Positions 1 through 9,612 of a stretch of 29,583 nucleotides of DNA are shown here, piece after piece. Position numbers and translations under genes: made by a program. Origin of the DNA: Chara braunii. Its lineage: Eukaryota > Streptophyta > Charophyceae > Charales > Characeae. The stretch is from contig BFEA01000660.1 in the NCBI GenBank assembly GCA_003427395.1, positions 272,784 through 302,366 of the forward strand, written 5' to 3'. Position 1 is the first letter of the stretch, and every line of letters starts with the position of its first letter. The notes under the pieces were generated by a model. The model saw only the letters and a list, made by a program, of their open reading frames with translations, was not told the origin of the DNA and ran no database searches.

Positions 1-255
1 AGCCCTGAAACCAATGCTCCTTTGACCAGAGAGTCACAAAGGGGGCGTTGAACCCAGCACCTTGGTATTTGGATCAAGGGCTTCGGCAGAGGCTTGACCC
101 CTAGACCGGACTCAGACTTGGGGACTTTGTTTCTGTGCTTGCTTATGGGACCAAGTTCCCTGGGATATATTGGCATAGAGCTAAGAAGAAAATGGAAGAA
201 AGTAAGAGTGCTTCTAAGGAAGAAACAGTGCAGCGAAAATGAATGCAAGTATTGC
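1..255. other. Unrecognised sequence
   Basis: I see no recognisable gene. A short open frame begins at 94 on the + strand but has no recognisable motif and runs into the first unit of a tandem repeat, so I do not call it as a gene. Confidence 0.5.
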
Positions 256-675
256 GACTGTCCAAGGGGGCAACCTGTGACACGGGCTAGAGGGGCCCAG
301 CCAGGGAGAGCATCAGAATCTGCAGCTGCTTGTGAACGACTCGACCCAACAGGATAATAGGTGGGTCTTCAGATCATGAGGGGTGGAGGAATCTTAAAAA
401 ATACTTACTGTCGATGCATTCATGTTAGAAGGCCCGCACTTTGTTAGGTGAAGGGGAGGGGGGGGGACTGTCCAAGGGGGCAACCTGTGACACGGGCCAG
501 AGGGGCCCAGCCAGGGAGAGCATCAGAATCTGCAGCTGCTCGTGAACGACTCGACCCAACAGGATAATACGTGGGTCTTCAGATCATGAGGGGTGGAGGA
601 ATCTTAAAAATACTTACTGTCGATGCATTCATGTTAGAAGGCCCCCACTTTGTTAGGTGAAAGGGGGCGGGGGGG
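256..675. repeat. Tandem duplication, 210-bp unit x2
   Basis: The unit starting with gactgtccaaggggg at 256 recurs at 466, a period of 210 bp. The units differ by a few substitutions and by the length of the G-run that ends each one (about 453-465 and 662-690). Both contain the same run of sequence from the caacctgtgacacggg motif to the ttgttaggtgaa motif. The family is not recognised. The closing G-runs (G7 to G10) are likely slippage-prone and could form G-quadruplexes. Confidence 0.85.
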
Positions 676-690
676 GGGGAGAGGGGGAGA

Positions 691-1200
691 AGGACCCTTC
701 AATTATTTCAATATCAGAGCAGTGGGACACATTTTATAGGAGTTGAGCGAAGCTACAATCAAATTCTTACAAAGGACAGTGAATGAATAGCTACCCAAGG
801 GAAAGCTGATTTCATTTTCTGGTTGTAGAAAGGCAATTACCGTGTTGGTCTTCTAGTCATCATTGTTCTTAATTCATCTTTTCAGAATTCAGACACCTTT
901 TCTCCTTACGGCTCAGTTCATAAAATTTCTCGTTATTAACTCGTACTCTCCTCTTGGTACATCAATGGTTTTTTTCTGACGGAGGGAGGGTTCGTCGTGA
1001 GGGGGAGAGCTCCGCTCTGCAGGGGTGTCACAAGGTGGGAAGTGAAGCCCTGGAGGGGGTGCGGGCAGATTTAGGAGGTTGCTCTATTCTGGGGCTGGGG
1101 TGTATGTTAATGGCGGCATCATATTCCAGCGGGGGCAGATTAGGGTAAAGGGTGGGCAGAGGCTTACTTTGGGAGGGAACTGGAGGCCTTTGTCGGACCA
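691..1200. other. No gene recognised
   Basis: This is AT-rich then G-rich noncoding-looking sequence between two tandem repeat blocks. The short open frames here (for example + 954-1148) have no recognisable motif, and I do not support them as genes. Confidence 0.5.
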
Positions 1201-1201
1201 G

Positions 1202-1976
1202 GGGGGCGTGTGTGGGGACTGTCCCAAGTTGGGGCCGCTAAGAAATGTCAGCTACCTGGACAATTCTTTTCGGTTGAGGCAGCTTTGAGATAGGTTGAGA
1301 AGGAGGGGGAAGGGGGGGCGGCAGGAGTTTTCTCCAATCTCCTTCTTCAACCTGTGCTACATATGGGGCTGGGAGACAGACGGCTGTCTTCAAAGATCCA
1401 GGACAAGCGTAGTACACCACTAAGTAGGCTATGTCAAGCTTATCTGGTTTTCTTGCAATCCTAGTGGGGGGCATATGTGGGACTGTCCCAAGTTGGGGCC
1501 ACTAAGAAATGTCAGCAACCTAGACAAATCTTTTCGGTGGAGGCAGCTTTGAGATAGGTTGGGAAGGAGGGGGGGGGCAGGAATTTTCTCCAATCTCCTT
1601 CTTCAAAGTGTGCTACGTATGGGGCTAGGAGACAGACGGCTGTCTTCAAAGATCCAGGACAAGCGTAGTACACCACTAATTAGGCTATGTCAAGCTTATC
1701 TGGTTTTCTTACAATCCTAGGGGGGGGCGTGAGTGGGACTGTCCCAAGTTGGGGCCACTAAGAAATGTCAGCAACCTGGACAAATCTTTTCGGTGGAGGC
1801 AGCTTTGAGATAGGTTGGGGAGGAGCGGGGGGACAGGAGTTTTCTCCAATCTCCTTCTTCAACCTGTGCTACGTATGGGGCTAGGAGTCAGACGGTTGTC
1901 TTCAAAGATCCAGGACAAGCGTAGTACACCACTAATTAGGCTATGTCAAGCTTATCTGGTTTTCTTACAATCCTAG
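1202..1976. repeat. Tandem repeat, about 260-bp unit x3
   Basis: The anchor ggactgtcccaagttgggg appears at 1216, 1480 and 1736, giving periods of 264 and 256 bp. Each unit then carries the same succession of landmarks: aagaaatgtcag, a purine/G-run of variable length, ttttctccaatctccttctt, gatccaggacaagcgtagta and ttacaatcctag. The length differences come mainly from the internal G-run. No protein similarity was recognised in either strand. Confidence 0.88.
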
Positions 1977-2754
1977 AAGACATCTGGTTTTCCTCTCATA
2001 TAGGATGCAGGATTTTAGAGATGGTAGAATCCTGGCTGACACCTTGCAAAGCTGTGGTGTTTTGTGCCCTTGGTTTGCCGATGCCAGAACGGCGCTGGCC
2101 GGTGCTGGGGCATAGCCTGTGACCTGTTTGTAGCAGGAGCTTGAGGCCTGGTAGAGAGATCTGGGGATTTGTCGAGGGAGGAAGACAATCCAGTGGCGAA
2201 CTGGGGGATGCTGTCATGACAACTAGTCTAGGTAGTGAGAACATGTCAGCTATGTTTGGTATTGATTGGGATGATATTGTCGTTGGAGTGTTGCGTTTGG
2301 TATAGGGTGGGAGGCTAGGAGTTGCTCATAGATTGTGAGGCCAGGTTGTGCTGACGTAGTTTATATCTTACCATAGAATAACATCATCACATTACGATGA
2401 AGAATGAGGGAGGGTTTAGGGTTTTAGGGTCTTAATCATCGGGTAACGGCTCAGGGGCTTTAGGGTCTAAGGGTTTTTTGGCCAGTTGAAACAGTTTAAA
2501 ACAAACGATCGTTGGCAGATCGTAACTGCTCAAGATGCACGGAGCTAGGGCTGGACTGCACCAGAGGAAACAGGGTGGAGGGCGATTGGTAGATATCAAG
2601 GGGTGGATAGGAAAAAGGGAATTGAGTTATATCAACTTATATGCATGATCAGAAAACGTGGGGGTTCAGGGCATGTTGAGGGACAGAAGGGTTGTTCAAG
2701 GGGCTAGACCCTTTCTTGGTGTTCGGGCCCTAAATGGCAGGTTTTGTGCAACAG
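1977..2754. other. Unrecognised intergenic DNA with telomere-like heptamers
   Basis: No gene is supported. TTTAGGG occurs at 2415-2421, 2423-2429 and 2459-2465, the plant-type telomere heptamer in a short degenerate cluster. Nothing else could be identified. The 82-residue open frame on the - strand (2244-1996) has no recognisable domain. Confidence 0.45.
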
Positions 2755-2984
2755 ACCAGAGAGGAAAGGGTATAGCACGGCAAGCTGACAGTCAATCCTC
2801 CATGCGGATGGAGTAATCAATGCTGATCAGGGGTCCTTCGGCTGAACGGAAGGAAGTGTGTGTTTGTAATTATGATGTACTACTCTATTGACTTGCCGGT
2901 GGAATAGGAACCGGACTGATGCTCCCCAGAATGGAAAAGGAGCCGGGGCCACGAGGTCCTGTATTGTTGAAAAAAAAAAAAAAA
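2755..2984 (+). mobile_element. Solitary LINE 3' tail with poly(A) (5'-truncated copy)
   Basis: The sequence from the gaggaaag motif through ggaaccggactgatgctcc matches, in sense orientation, the 3' terminal region of the LINE at 7189-15800 (which lies on the other strand). It shares ggtccttcgg, cggaaggaag, gacttgccggtgg and ccccagaatgg in the same order. It ends in an A-run at about 2969-2984 followed by an imperfect AAAG tract, as expected for target-primed reverse transcription with strong 5' truncation. It includes the small hairpin CTCCAT/ATGGAG at 2798-2813. A SINE that borrows the LINE tail is an alternative, because no ORF2 part is present. Confidence 0.75.
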
Positions 2985-3080
2985 GAAAGAAAGAAAAAAG
3001 AATAACATCATCACCATCATCATCATCAGCTCATTATCATCAGTATCTTCATCATCATCATCATATTATCAGTAGTATCA
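2985..3080. repeat. Simple repeat, AAAG then ATC/ATT trinucleotides
   Basis: An imperfect AAAG tract follows the poly(A) of the LINE tail. Then comes a degenerate cat/atc trinucleotide array interrupted by attatc. It probably grew from the poly(A) end of the insertion. Confidence 0.8.
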
Positions 3081-3099
3081 GTGGCATTATCAGCAAAGT

Positions 3100-3250
3100 T
3101 CATGAGGGACGCTGGGCCCGGTTCCCAGCACGTGATGTTTTACTAACTTAACGATGTATCTCAGGGGACGCTGGACCCGTTTTCCAGCAGGTGTAGCTCC
3201 CCACAACATATCTCAGGGGACGCTGGACCCGTTTTCCGGCAGGTGTGGCT
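3100..3250. repeat. Short tandem repeat with gggacgctgg core
   Basis: The phrase gggacgctggacccg plus a ttttcc(a/g)gcaggtgt continuation occurs three times (about 3106, 3163 and 3216), spaced about 55 bp. A diverged echo (ggcactggacccggtttcc) lies near 3754. The family is unknown. Confidence 0.7.
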
Positions 3251-3280
3251 CCCCACTAATAGACTGGAGCCCCCTGCAAG

Positions 3281-3360
3281 AGAGGTAGGAGTGCATGCTC
3301 TTACCATCACTCCTATCTGTTGACACCGGCAAAATTTTCTTGGAAAAAAAAAAAAAAAAA
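3281..3360 (+). repeat. Small inverted repeat followed by a 17-bp A-run
   Basis: An inverted repeat around ggtaggagtg / cactcctatc (3284-3293 and 3308-3317, one G-T type mismatch) is followed by A17 at 3344-3360. This could be the 3' end of another poly(A) retroposon, but no 5' part or flanking duplication was found. Confidence 0.4.
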
Positions 3361-4246
3361 GAACGGCAAAACTCCCATCAGGCGTAGACCAGTGATTAAT
3401 CAGGGCCGTGCACGATTAGATGAGCAATCTTAACCCCAGGTTCCATTCAAGAAACTTTCAGTCATTTACGAAAAGCTTCGAACTAGACCAAAGGATTTTG
3501 AAATAGTGAAGGACAGACTCAAAGGATAGCGTAGAAAGCATAAAAGTCAAGATAGGACCTCACAGTTAATCCTTCGAAAGGGAAGCATTCAGTGCTGTAA
3601 AGATCTTCGAGTAATACCAGCCACAGCTATCCAGAGCAGTGGTAAATCCTCCCAATTGCGTGGCAATTTGGCAAACTAGCAATCGATACTGCTGTCTCAA
3701 GATCTCTCGACCATAACGGGGAGAAGCATTGAGTGTGTGCATCTGATGTAAGGGGCACTGGACCCGGTTTCCTGCATTATTTATACAAAAACCGCCTTTA
3801 CCGTGTTTTGTTTGCATGGCGTTTTTGATGTTATTTGACTTTGCAAGTACGATCAGATGCATAACGATGACCAAGAAAAAATGACAACTCTGGGTCTGTG
3901 CATGTTTTCTTTCATCTGTTTTGCTTTTTTGTTTGGGTTCCCCACTCAAGCTCCAGTCTCCCACTTTGTGGCCGCAAGTCCATTAGTCTGTGTTCGTTGG
4001 GCCTTATGGCGACACGATAACAACCATAAGACAGATACAATTCAATTTGATTGAATTGATGATTCACTCACTGAACTGGTGCGTTTTTTTGAAGTTTTTT
4101 CCGATTTATTCGATTCGAAATATGACATGGCTTTTTTTTTTTTGCCTTGTTTCATGAGTATAATTTCATTTCGATATTGAGGACCCTTCCTTCTATAAAC
4201 TTCAGGAGGCCTACAACGTTTGATTCTGGCAGCAAATTGTGTGACC
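3361..4246. other. Unrecognised DNA with one long open frame
   Basis: The longest open frame is on the - strand, 3964-3566 (132 residues). It has no motif I recognise, no supporting neighbour, and an amino-acid mix consistent with chance. A T-run sits at about 4132-4143. I do not call a gene. Confidence 0.4.
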
Positions 4247-4560
4247 TTTTGTCAGTCAATTCCAGTACAACAAATCAGGGTCGGTTTTAGGGGAAACACA
4301 AGGGAGCAATACGACAAGCATGAACTGGCAGACGCAAACTTTCAACGTCTTAGCTATGTGTGATACGCAGATGACTTTGTGATAGGCATTACCGGCCCTC
4401 TTCCTGACGCAATTGAGATACGTGATCTTATATCAACTGTTCTAAGTACGCTCAAACTAGAGCTAAACAAAGAAATTAAGATATCACATAAAAAAAAAGC
4501 TGGGAAACAAAGAAAATTTGTGGGAGTTGAGTTGCAATCAGATACGAGGTGGTTCACAAA
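4247..4560 (+). pseudogene. Group II intron-type reverse transcriptase/maturase fragment (decayed)
   Basis: Read in frame from 4247 to about 4560, the translation holds the signature of RT motif 5 and what follows in group II intron-encoded proteins. ANFQRLSYV, then an in-frame TGA (4361-4363), then YADDFVIGI, a stretch resembling the spacer, then LKLELN (motif 6 type), then KFVGVEL (motif 7 type, FLG-like). The TGA stands where the family usually has Arg before YADD, so a single CGA-to-TGA change explains it (alternatively a site for RNA editing, if this were organellar). Family knowledge: such proteins act as maturases and reverse transcriptases for intron splicing and mobility, often in plant and algal mitochondria. 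Upstream RT motifs and the maturase domain X are not found; the right end is cut by a CT microsatellite. A nuclear copy of mitochondrial DNA, or a nuclear maturase relic, is likely. Confidence 0.72.
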
Positions 4561-4565
4561 GCATT

Positions 4566-4636
<71 letters not shown>

Positions 4637-4637
4637 N

Positions 4638-4708
<71 letters not shown>
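4566..4708. repeat. CT microsatellite (about 140 bp, one N)
   Basis: This is an almost pure CT dinucleotide array with an ambiguous base at 4637 where the phase changes, which suggests an unresolved assembly join inside the array. The true length is uncertain. Long open frames that cross it in several frames are artefacts of the repeat. Confidence 0.95.
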
Positions 4709-4710
<2 letters not shown>

Positions 4711-4916
4711 CCCAACCCTCTTGCTTCCCTCTCCATCAATCACTCTCGCACCCTCCTTCTGTCTGTCGTTCATTTTCTCTCTTGCACACAGCTCTCTTAC
4801 CTTGTATGCAATGTTCCCATCAAAACTGGATGAATGAATGATGCCTTGAGCTGTTTTCTTGCTTAAGGCTCCATCAACATCTCCCAACCAGATAGCACCT
4901 CCAGATGCCTGTTCCA

Positions 4917-4958
4917 CAGACACACACACACACACACAGAGAGAGAGAAGGATGTAAG

Positions 4959-5009
<51 letters not shown>

Positions 5010-5031
5010 ATATAAGTATATATATATACAC

Positions 5032-5065
<34 letters not shown>
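4917..5065. repeat. Compound microsatellite CA / GA / TA
   Basis: There are successive CA (about 4919-4938), GA, TA and GA arrays. The block aggat(g/a)taagtatatata followed by a GA array occurs twice (about 4949 and 5008), so the compound repeat itself was duplicated. Confidence 0.9.
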
Positions 5066-5069
5066 TCGG

Positions 5070-5830
5070 GCTGTACCGTCTTTTCCATCCTGAAAGGACA
5101 GAGCTTGGGAGAGGGAGAGAGAAGCAGGAGAAGAGGAAGGACAAGGTATGAAGGTCGAAAGCTGAACCAGGAGAAGCAGGAAAGCAGGAGCTTCCGTTCA
5201 AGGAGAAGGAGAGATGAAGGAGGGAGAGGTGGGGGAAGGCAGTGGAAGAGAGGAAGGAGGAAAAAGAGAAGGTGGAAGGGATGAGGAAAAGTACTGGGAC
5301 GAAAAAGAGGAAAGTTGGGAGAGGTGGACAAGGAGCAGGAGCCTGCATAGGAGAGTGGTAAGGGGGATATTGAGTGGGGATGGGGAAAGAAAGGATGAAA
5401 GGAAAGGGCAAGGACAATGACCGGAGGAAAGGAGAAAGCAAGGGGAAGAACAACCAAAAGGAGAAAGAGGAAGGTCGAGCACGAAGAAGAGGATGGAAAG
5501 AAGGCAATAGAGGAAGGGGATCATAGCCAGAAGAGGAAGAAGGAGGGCAAGGAGTTAAGATTGAGAGGCAAACGGGAGACGGAGGAGAGGGAGAGGAGGT
5601 AACAAAGGGTGGGAGGAGAAGGGAAGGAGGGGGGTCAAGAGAAGGAGGAGAGGAAGGCCAGGAGGCGAAGGGGAGTAGTAAGACAGAGAGGAGAGAAAGA
5701 GGATGAGGTGGAGAGAAAGAGGGAGAGGAGGAGCGAAAGGATGGGAGAACAAGGAGAGGAGAAGCAGGACAGGAAAGAGCAGGAGGCGAAGGGCAGACGG
5801 AGGAGAGAAAGGAGGGAGTGGAGTTGAAAA
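5070..5830. repeat. Strand-asymmetric polypurine block
   Basis: About 760 bp in which the + strand is overwhelmingly A and G (gga, gaa and aggag motifs) with few pyrimidines. The three-frame translations are Glu/Arg/Lys/Gly-rich on + and Pro/Ser/Leu/Phe-rich on -, which is what such composition gives without selection. No domain is visible. Long purine tracts of this kind can adopt triplex (H-DNA) structures. An alternative is a low-complexity coiled-coil coding exon, which I consider unlikely because every frame is repeatedly interrupted. Confidence 0.7.
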
Positions 5831-6771
5831 TGGACAGGAGGAAAATGGGAGGATGGCCATACCCTAGCAGTGTTCCATTTGAACTGGGAGCCTTGGAAAT
5901 GGGCCTTCACCTTGGAGCTGAGCTGAACCACTGCAACAGCTCCTCCATTTCTCTGCAATATCCGACAAAGATTCCATGTGAAGATAAGGAGGGTGTGGAA
6001 AGCACAGTTGTCGTATCCTTACATGTCCGTGCCAATGGTTTGAAAGTCAGGAAGCAAGAACATGCCTTATGACTGAACGAAACACAGATGTAGCTATAAA
6101 TAAATAGACATGAGTTCAAACCCTCAGCCGTTTAAAACACTACCTTCGCTTTCCAATCAGTCTGAAGCACCCTTCCAGGGTGCCAAATCCCTCCGCCTGC
6201 GACGAGATATTTATATACAAGCCCAGCTCAAAATTATCAAGGATCTCCTGCCTTCTTCCACATCCGTCAGGCGTGCGTTGCCGATTTCTTGAGTGGTAAT
6301 TTCGAGCACGCACTGCTGCTGCTGCCTGTGGTTTGCCAAAGCGTCGCCTGGCATGGCCACATCTGCTGTTGATGATGGAAGGCTGCCCCGTCGCTGCTGC
6401 ATACGTCGAGGGGTACTCCGCAGCAGGTTGCCATGCATGGTCTTGCTTGGTAAATCACTGCTGTCCCTCTTCATCTCTGTCATCCCGCCACTGCATGCAC
6501 ACTGACTACTCCCACAAAATCCAACGTCGCGCCACTACTCTGAGTGCCTTCCACATCAGCTCCTTGTCCTGAATAGGGCAGATTGTGTGGCTGGGCCAGA
6601 AGGAAGCCGGGCCCTAGTGGCTGTGGCCACACCAAGCACTAGCACTTCTGTGCTAGTGGCCCGCAGGTGGGGCACCAAGAGCCAGAGCAGGCAATTAATC
6701 CATCTTGAGCCATCGGGAAGGCATTTTCTTTTTTTTTGGGTGTGGGTCCTGTGGGAGCACCACCATCTAGG
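5831..6771. other. Unrecognised DNA
   Basis: Composition returns to normal after the purine block. An open frame at + 5818-6072 (84 residues) leaves the purine tract and continues through ordinary sequence, but I recognise no domain. No other gene, repeat or RNA could be identified. Confidence 0.4.
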
Positions 6772-6773
6772 GC

Positions 6774-6902
6774 CGACTCCCACTTGGGCTATGTTCATGC
6801 TGGAAAGCATGAACCTGAGCCTATTGCTGCCAGGTTCATGATTTCCAACATGAACATAGCTGCCGACTCCCACTGGTGCTATGTTCATACAGGAAGCATG
6901 AA
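6774..6902. repeat. Hairpin with 28-bp arms inside a direct repeat
   Basis: Arms 6789-6816 and 6832-6859 are inverted repeats (28 bp, two mismatches) around a 15-nt loop. In addition cgactcccact plus ctatgttcat and ggaa(a)gcatgaa recur directly at about 6774-6808 and 6864-6902. The stem could fold in RNA or as a cruciform. A MITE remnant or a small-RNA precursor are possible readings; neither is shown. Confidence 0.7.
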
Positions 6903-7140
6903 TGCTCTAATCTGTGAATTGAACTAAATTCCTCGCCCTCCCTTTTGATTGGGAATGGCATCCCATGGGGCCCATATGCCTGTATCCAATTGTAATGTCT
7001 GCCCCATGCGATCCCACCCGGGCCCGACAGACATATGCACCCATTGCAATGAGTAACCAACCCTCATTGGTCTATTTCAGCACCTCTGAAACATAGGAGA
7101 GATGGGACCCCACTGAATCAGGAATTATGGAACACTGTCC
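6903..7140. other. No gene recognised
   Basis: This is short ordinary-composition sequence between the hairpin and the LINE tail fragments. Nothing was identified. Confidence 0.4.
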
Positions 7141-7142
7141 TT

Positions 7143-7188
7143 ATGGTCCTGGCTCCATTTCCATTCTGGGGAGCGTCAGTCCGGTTCC
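7143..7188 (-). mobile_element. Second, partial LINE 3'-tail piece abutting the poly(A)
   Basis: On the - strand, directly after the 25-bp A-run of the main LINE, the terminal tail motif resumes (ggaaccggactgacgctccc, then a ccagaatgg-type stretch). The order is tail - poly(A) - tail fragment. This is either an older tail into which the LINE inserted, or a dimeric insertion by template switching. Confidence 0.7.
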
Positions 7189-7216
7189 TTTTTTTTTTTT
7201 TTTTTTTTTTTTTGNG

Positions 7217-8247
7217 AACAGGCAGGGGCTTACGGTCCTGGCTCCTATTCTGGGGAGCGTCAGTCCGGTTCCTATTCCACCGGCAAGTCAATATGAACAT
7301 TACAACAAGTACTTTCACTCACGCTTCCTTCCGTCTGGCCGAAGGACCCCTGGACAGCATTGATTGCTCCACCTCAGTGGAGGATTGACTGCCAGCTTGC
7401 CCATCCTCTCTCTTTCCTCTCAGACCGAACAAATAGGTCTGCCAAATTTCATCGCTGAATCCTAGAAAGAGTCCCTCTATTGTGGTCATCAACCCGAGCC
7501 CTTCCCATTCCTCCTGTTTTTTCGTTTTGCCTAAGCAACCATTAAACCCTGAACCCTAAACCCTCGTCCTTCTTAACTGCACCCCGATATACCAATCCCA
7601 TTCAAGGATCGCCTTCCTCATTGCTCCGGGACTCTTTGTTTTGACCCTTTTACTTCCCTTGTTCGCCTGCGTTACCAGCTTGCTTCTTGGTCCCCACCGC
7701 TGTACATCAAGAGTAGTGTCCCGAAAGCAGAACTGTCTCCGTTAGAAACTGAATCGAGGGTTCCACTCCCTGATACCGTGCTTTGCTGTTCCAGATTTCT
7801 TCTAGAAACGGAGTTGTGCCACTCCTTCCTCCAGATAGGATCATTCCTCAACTCTGCAACCCTCCCCCCTGCCAACCATGTCCTGATTAACTTGTTTCTA
7901 GCCTTCTTCCGCTGCTCTTCGTCGTCTGCCCCTGTTCTCTTGATCTTCTTCTATCTGCATAGAATTTCTGCCTGTATCAGAAACTTTGTCTCCCCCCAGA
8001 CTCTCTCCCGTGCGCTTGCAGCCTCCACAATCGTTCTGCTGCATCTTTCCTTCCATATGACCCAAGGGAGGTCTTTCTGGTGAGCTCAAACTAGATCCTT
8101 TCTGTTTTCCGTGGCCACTTAGGGATGCCAATCAAAAGGAGAAGTTAATTCTCCTCTCTTTCCTTTAGCTCTATCCCATTTCTGTTCCCTGATATCTTGA
8201 TCCCTCCTCTCTCCATTTGAAGCGAAGCTGTACCCCGCTGCGCTCTG
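7217..8247 (-). other. 3' UTR of the main LINE
   Basis: This noncoding stretch lies between the ORF2 stop and the poly(A). The last 180 bp or so (7217-7400) are shared with the solitary tail at 2755 and with the second LINE. It holds a perfect 6-bp stem CTCCAC/GTGGAG with a 4-nt loop at 7367-7382, and a second invariant stem TCCTTC/GAAGGA in the LINE sense nearby. Telomere-like ccctaaaccct occurs at about 7554-7564. The rest is unrecognised. Confidence 0.75.
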
Positions 8248-9612
8248 CTACTTTCCCCTGACCCAAAGTATTCTGCTTAAATTTTTTATTTCCTCCTCTT
8301 GACCAGGTTGTTGTCTTGCTTGCTGTCTCACCCTTTTCCACTGCGCGTTGAGATGTGTTTCCACTATATTGAGGAGCAGCTCTCTAGCTTCCTCCCTATG
8401 AATTAGTGTTCCTTCCATAGTGGCTTGACATCTCCTCTTCCAAATGGTCCACAGTCCATATTGTCTCAGCAGTTGAAAGATGTGCCTCTGGTAGGGTTGC
8501 CATCCTTTGGGTACCCCAACCCCCAAAAGCATGGTAATCTTTGACTCTGGGAAAGCTATCGTCACTACCTGTTTCCAAATCCCCCTAACTTGTTCCCACA
8601 TTTCTTCTGCCTCCTTACATTCCAGCAGACAATGCACCAATGTTTCTGGAAGCCCTTCTTGGCACACTCTGCAAAGCTCCGCTTCCTCGTTTCTCTGGTT
8701 GTGACTTCTTCTTTCATTGAGCCACACATTCACTGGTAGTGCCACGTGATCTATTAGCCATTGCATACTTCTAACCTGACCCAATCTAATTGATAGGATG
8801 CTAGACCACGGTATGTCAGGTATTAGGCTCCTGGGGACCCCTACTTTCTTCTCCCAGCGTTTGGTCAGAGAGTGTCCCATGGACCTGGATCTGTTCCTCA
8901 GCCTATACCCCATTTTTGTGGTATATTGGAGAATGTTGATTCTTCTTGCTACTCTTGATTGCCCATCTCTGATGTTCCAGGCCCATTCTCCAGGGTCGAC
9001 CTCTAGATCCTCGATTGGTACTGTTGAACTGTATACTGTATACTCGTCCATCTCTATCACTCTTACCTTCTGTAACCCTTGTTTGAGAATATACAGTGGT
9101 GCTTTGGAAGACTTGTCCAGTTGGGAAGTGGTGCTGCTCGACTGTATTATGTCGTATTTATCAGCTACTAGCCATTCATTCCTATCTTTGTCCGTGTCCC
9201 ACACCCTGAAGACCTGTTTAGGTTCCGGATCATCTTCCCATGTGGCCCAATCTCCCTCTCGCCATTGCTTTCCCTCTCTCAGCAAGAGTACCCAGGTTGG
9301 ATGTATGGAGTCTGTGACTATTCTCAGATTGTCATGAAGGTTGTGGCACCCCTTCAATGCTCTCCTCAGCTCCCCTGCTGTTTTCCACCGGTTGTTCTCA
9401 TCATCCCAAATATGTTTGATCTGCCATATTCCGTGTTCCACCCATCTTCCCCATCTCGAATCCTTGCTAGTTAGTGTTAGAGGTTTTCCGCCATCGTCCC
9501 TAATGCTAATATTGCAGAATATCGGTTGTCTTAATACCTCCTCCCTTTTGTAGTAGGTTCTCTGACCCTTGCTGGGAAGACCTCCTTCCACAGCTGTATT
9601 AGTTGTAGCCAA
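8248..9612 (-). pseudogene. LINE ORF2, C-terminal part with zf-RVT-like domain
   Basis: This open segment of 454 codons is the C-terminal half of ORF2. Residues 314-332 carry C-x2-C-x9-HC-x3-C, the zinc-binding pattern that follows RT in plant LINEs (zf-RVT), then a WxxxxIWKRRC motif that the second LINE shares. No RNase H domain with its D-E-D residues is visible. It is joined to the RT segment by a frameshift between about 9545 and 9605: the preceding frame reads EVFPARVREPTTKG while this frame reads EGGLPSKGQRTYYKREEVLR over the same DNA. Its Met is not a real start. The role of this region in L1-type elements is nucleic-acid binding during target-primed reverse transcription. Confidence 0.88.

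Noticed and set aside
1-120. A tRNA-derived promoter box (gttgaaccc) near 48
   Set aside because: A single B-box-like word without an A box or cloverleaf is not enough.
4354-5457. A 367-codon open frame on the - strand
   Set aside because: It crosses the CT, GA and TA microsatellites and the purine block; its Ser/Leu and Arg/Glu runs come directly from dinucleotide repeats.
8798-9337. 179-codon + strand frame
   Set aside because: It is the antisense shadow of LINE ORF2.
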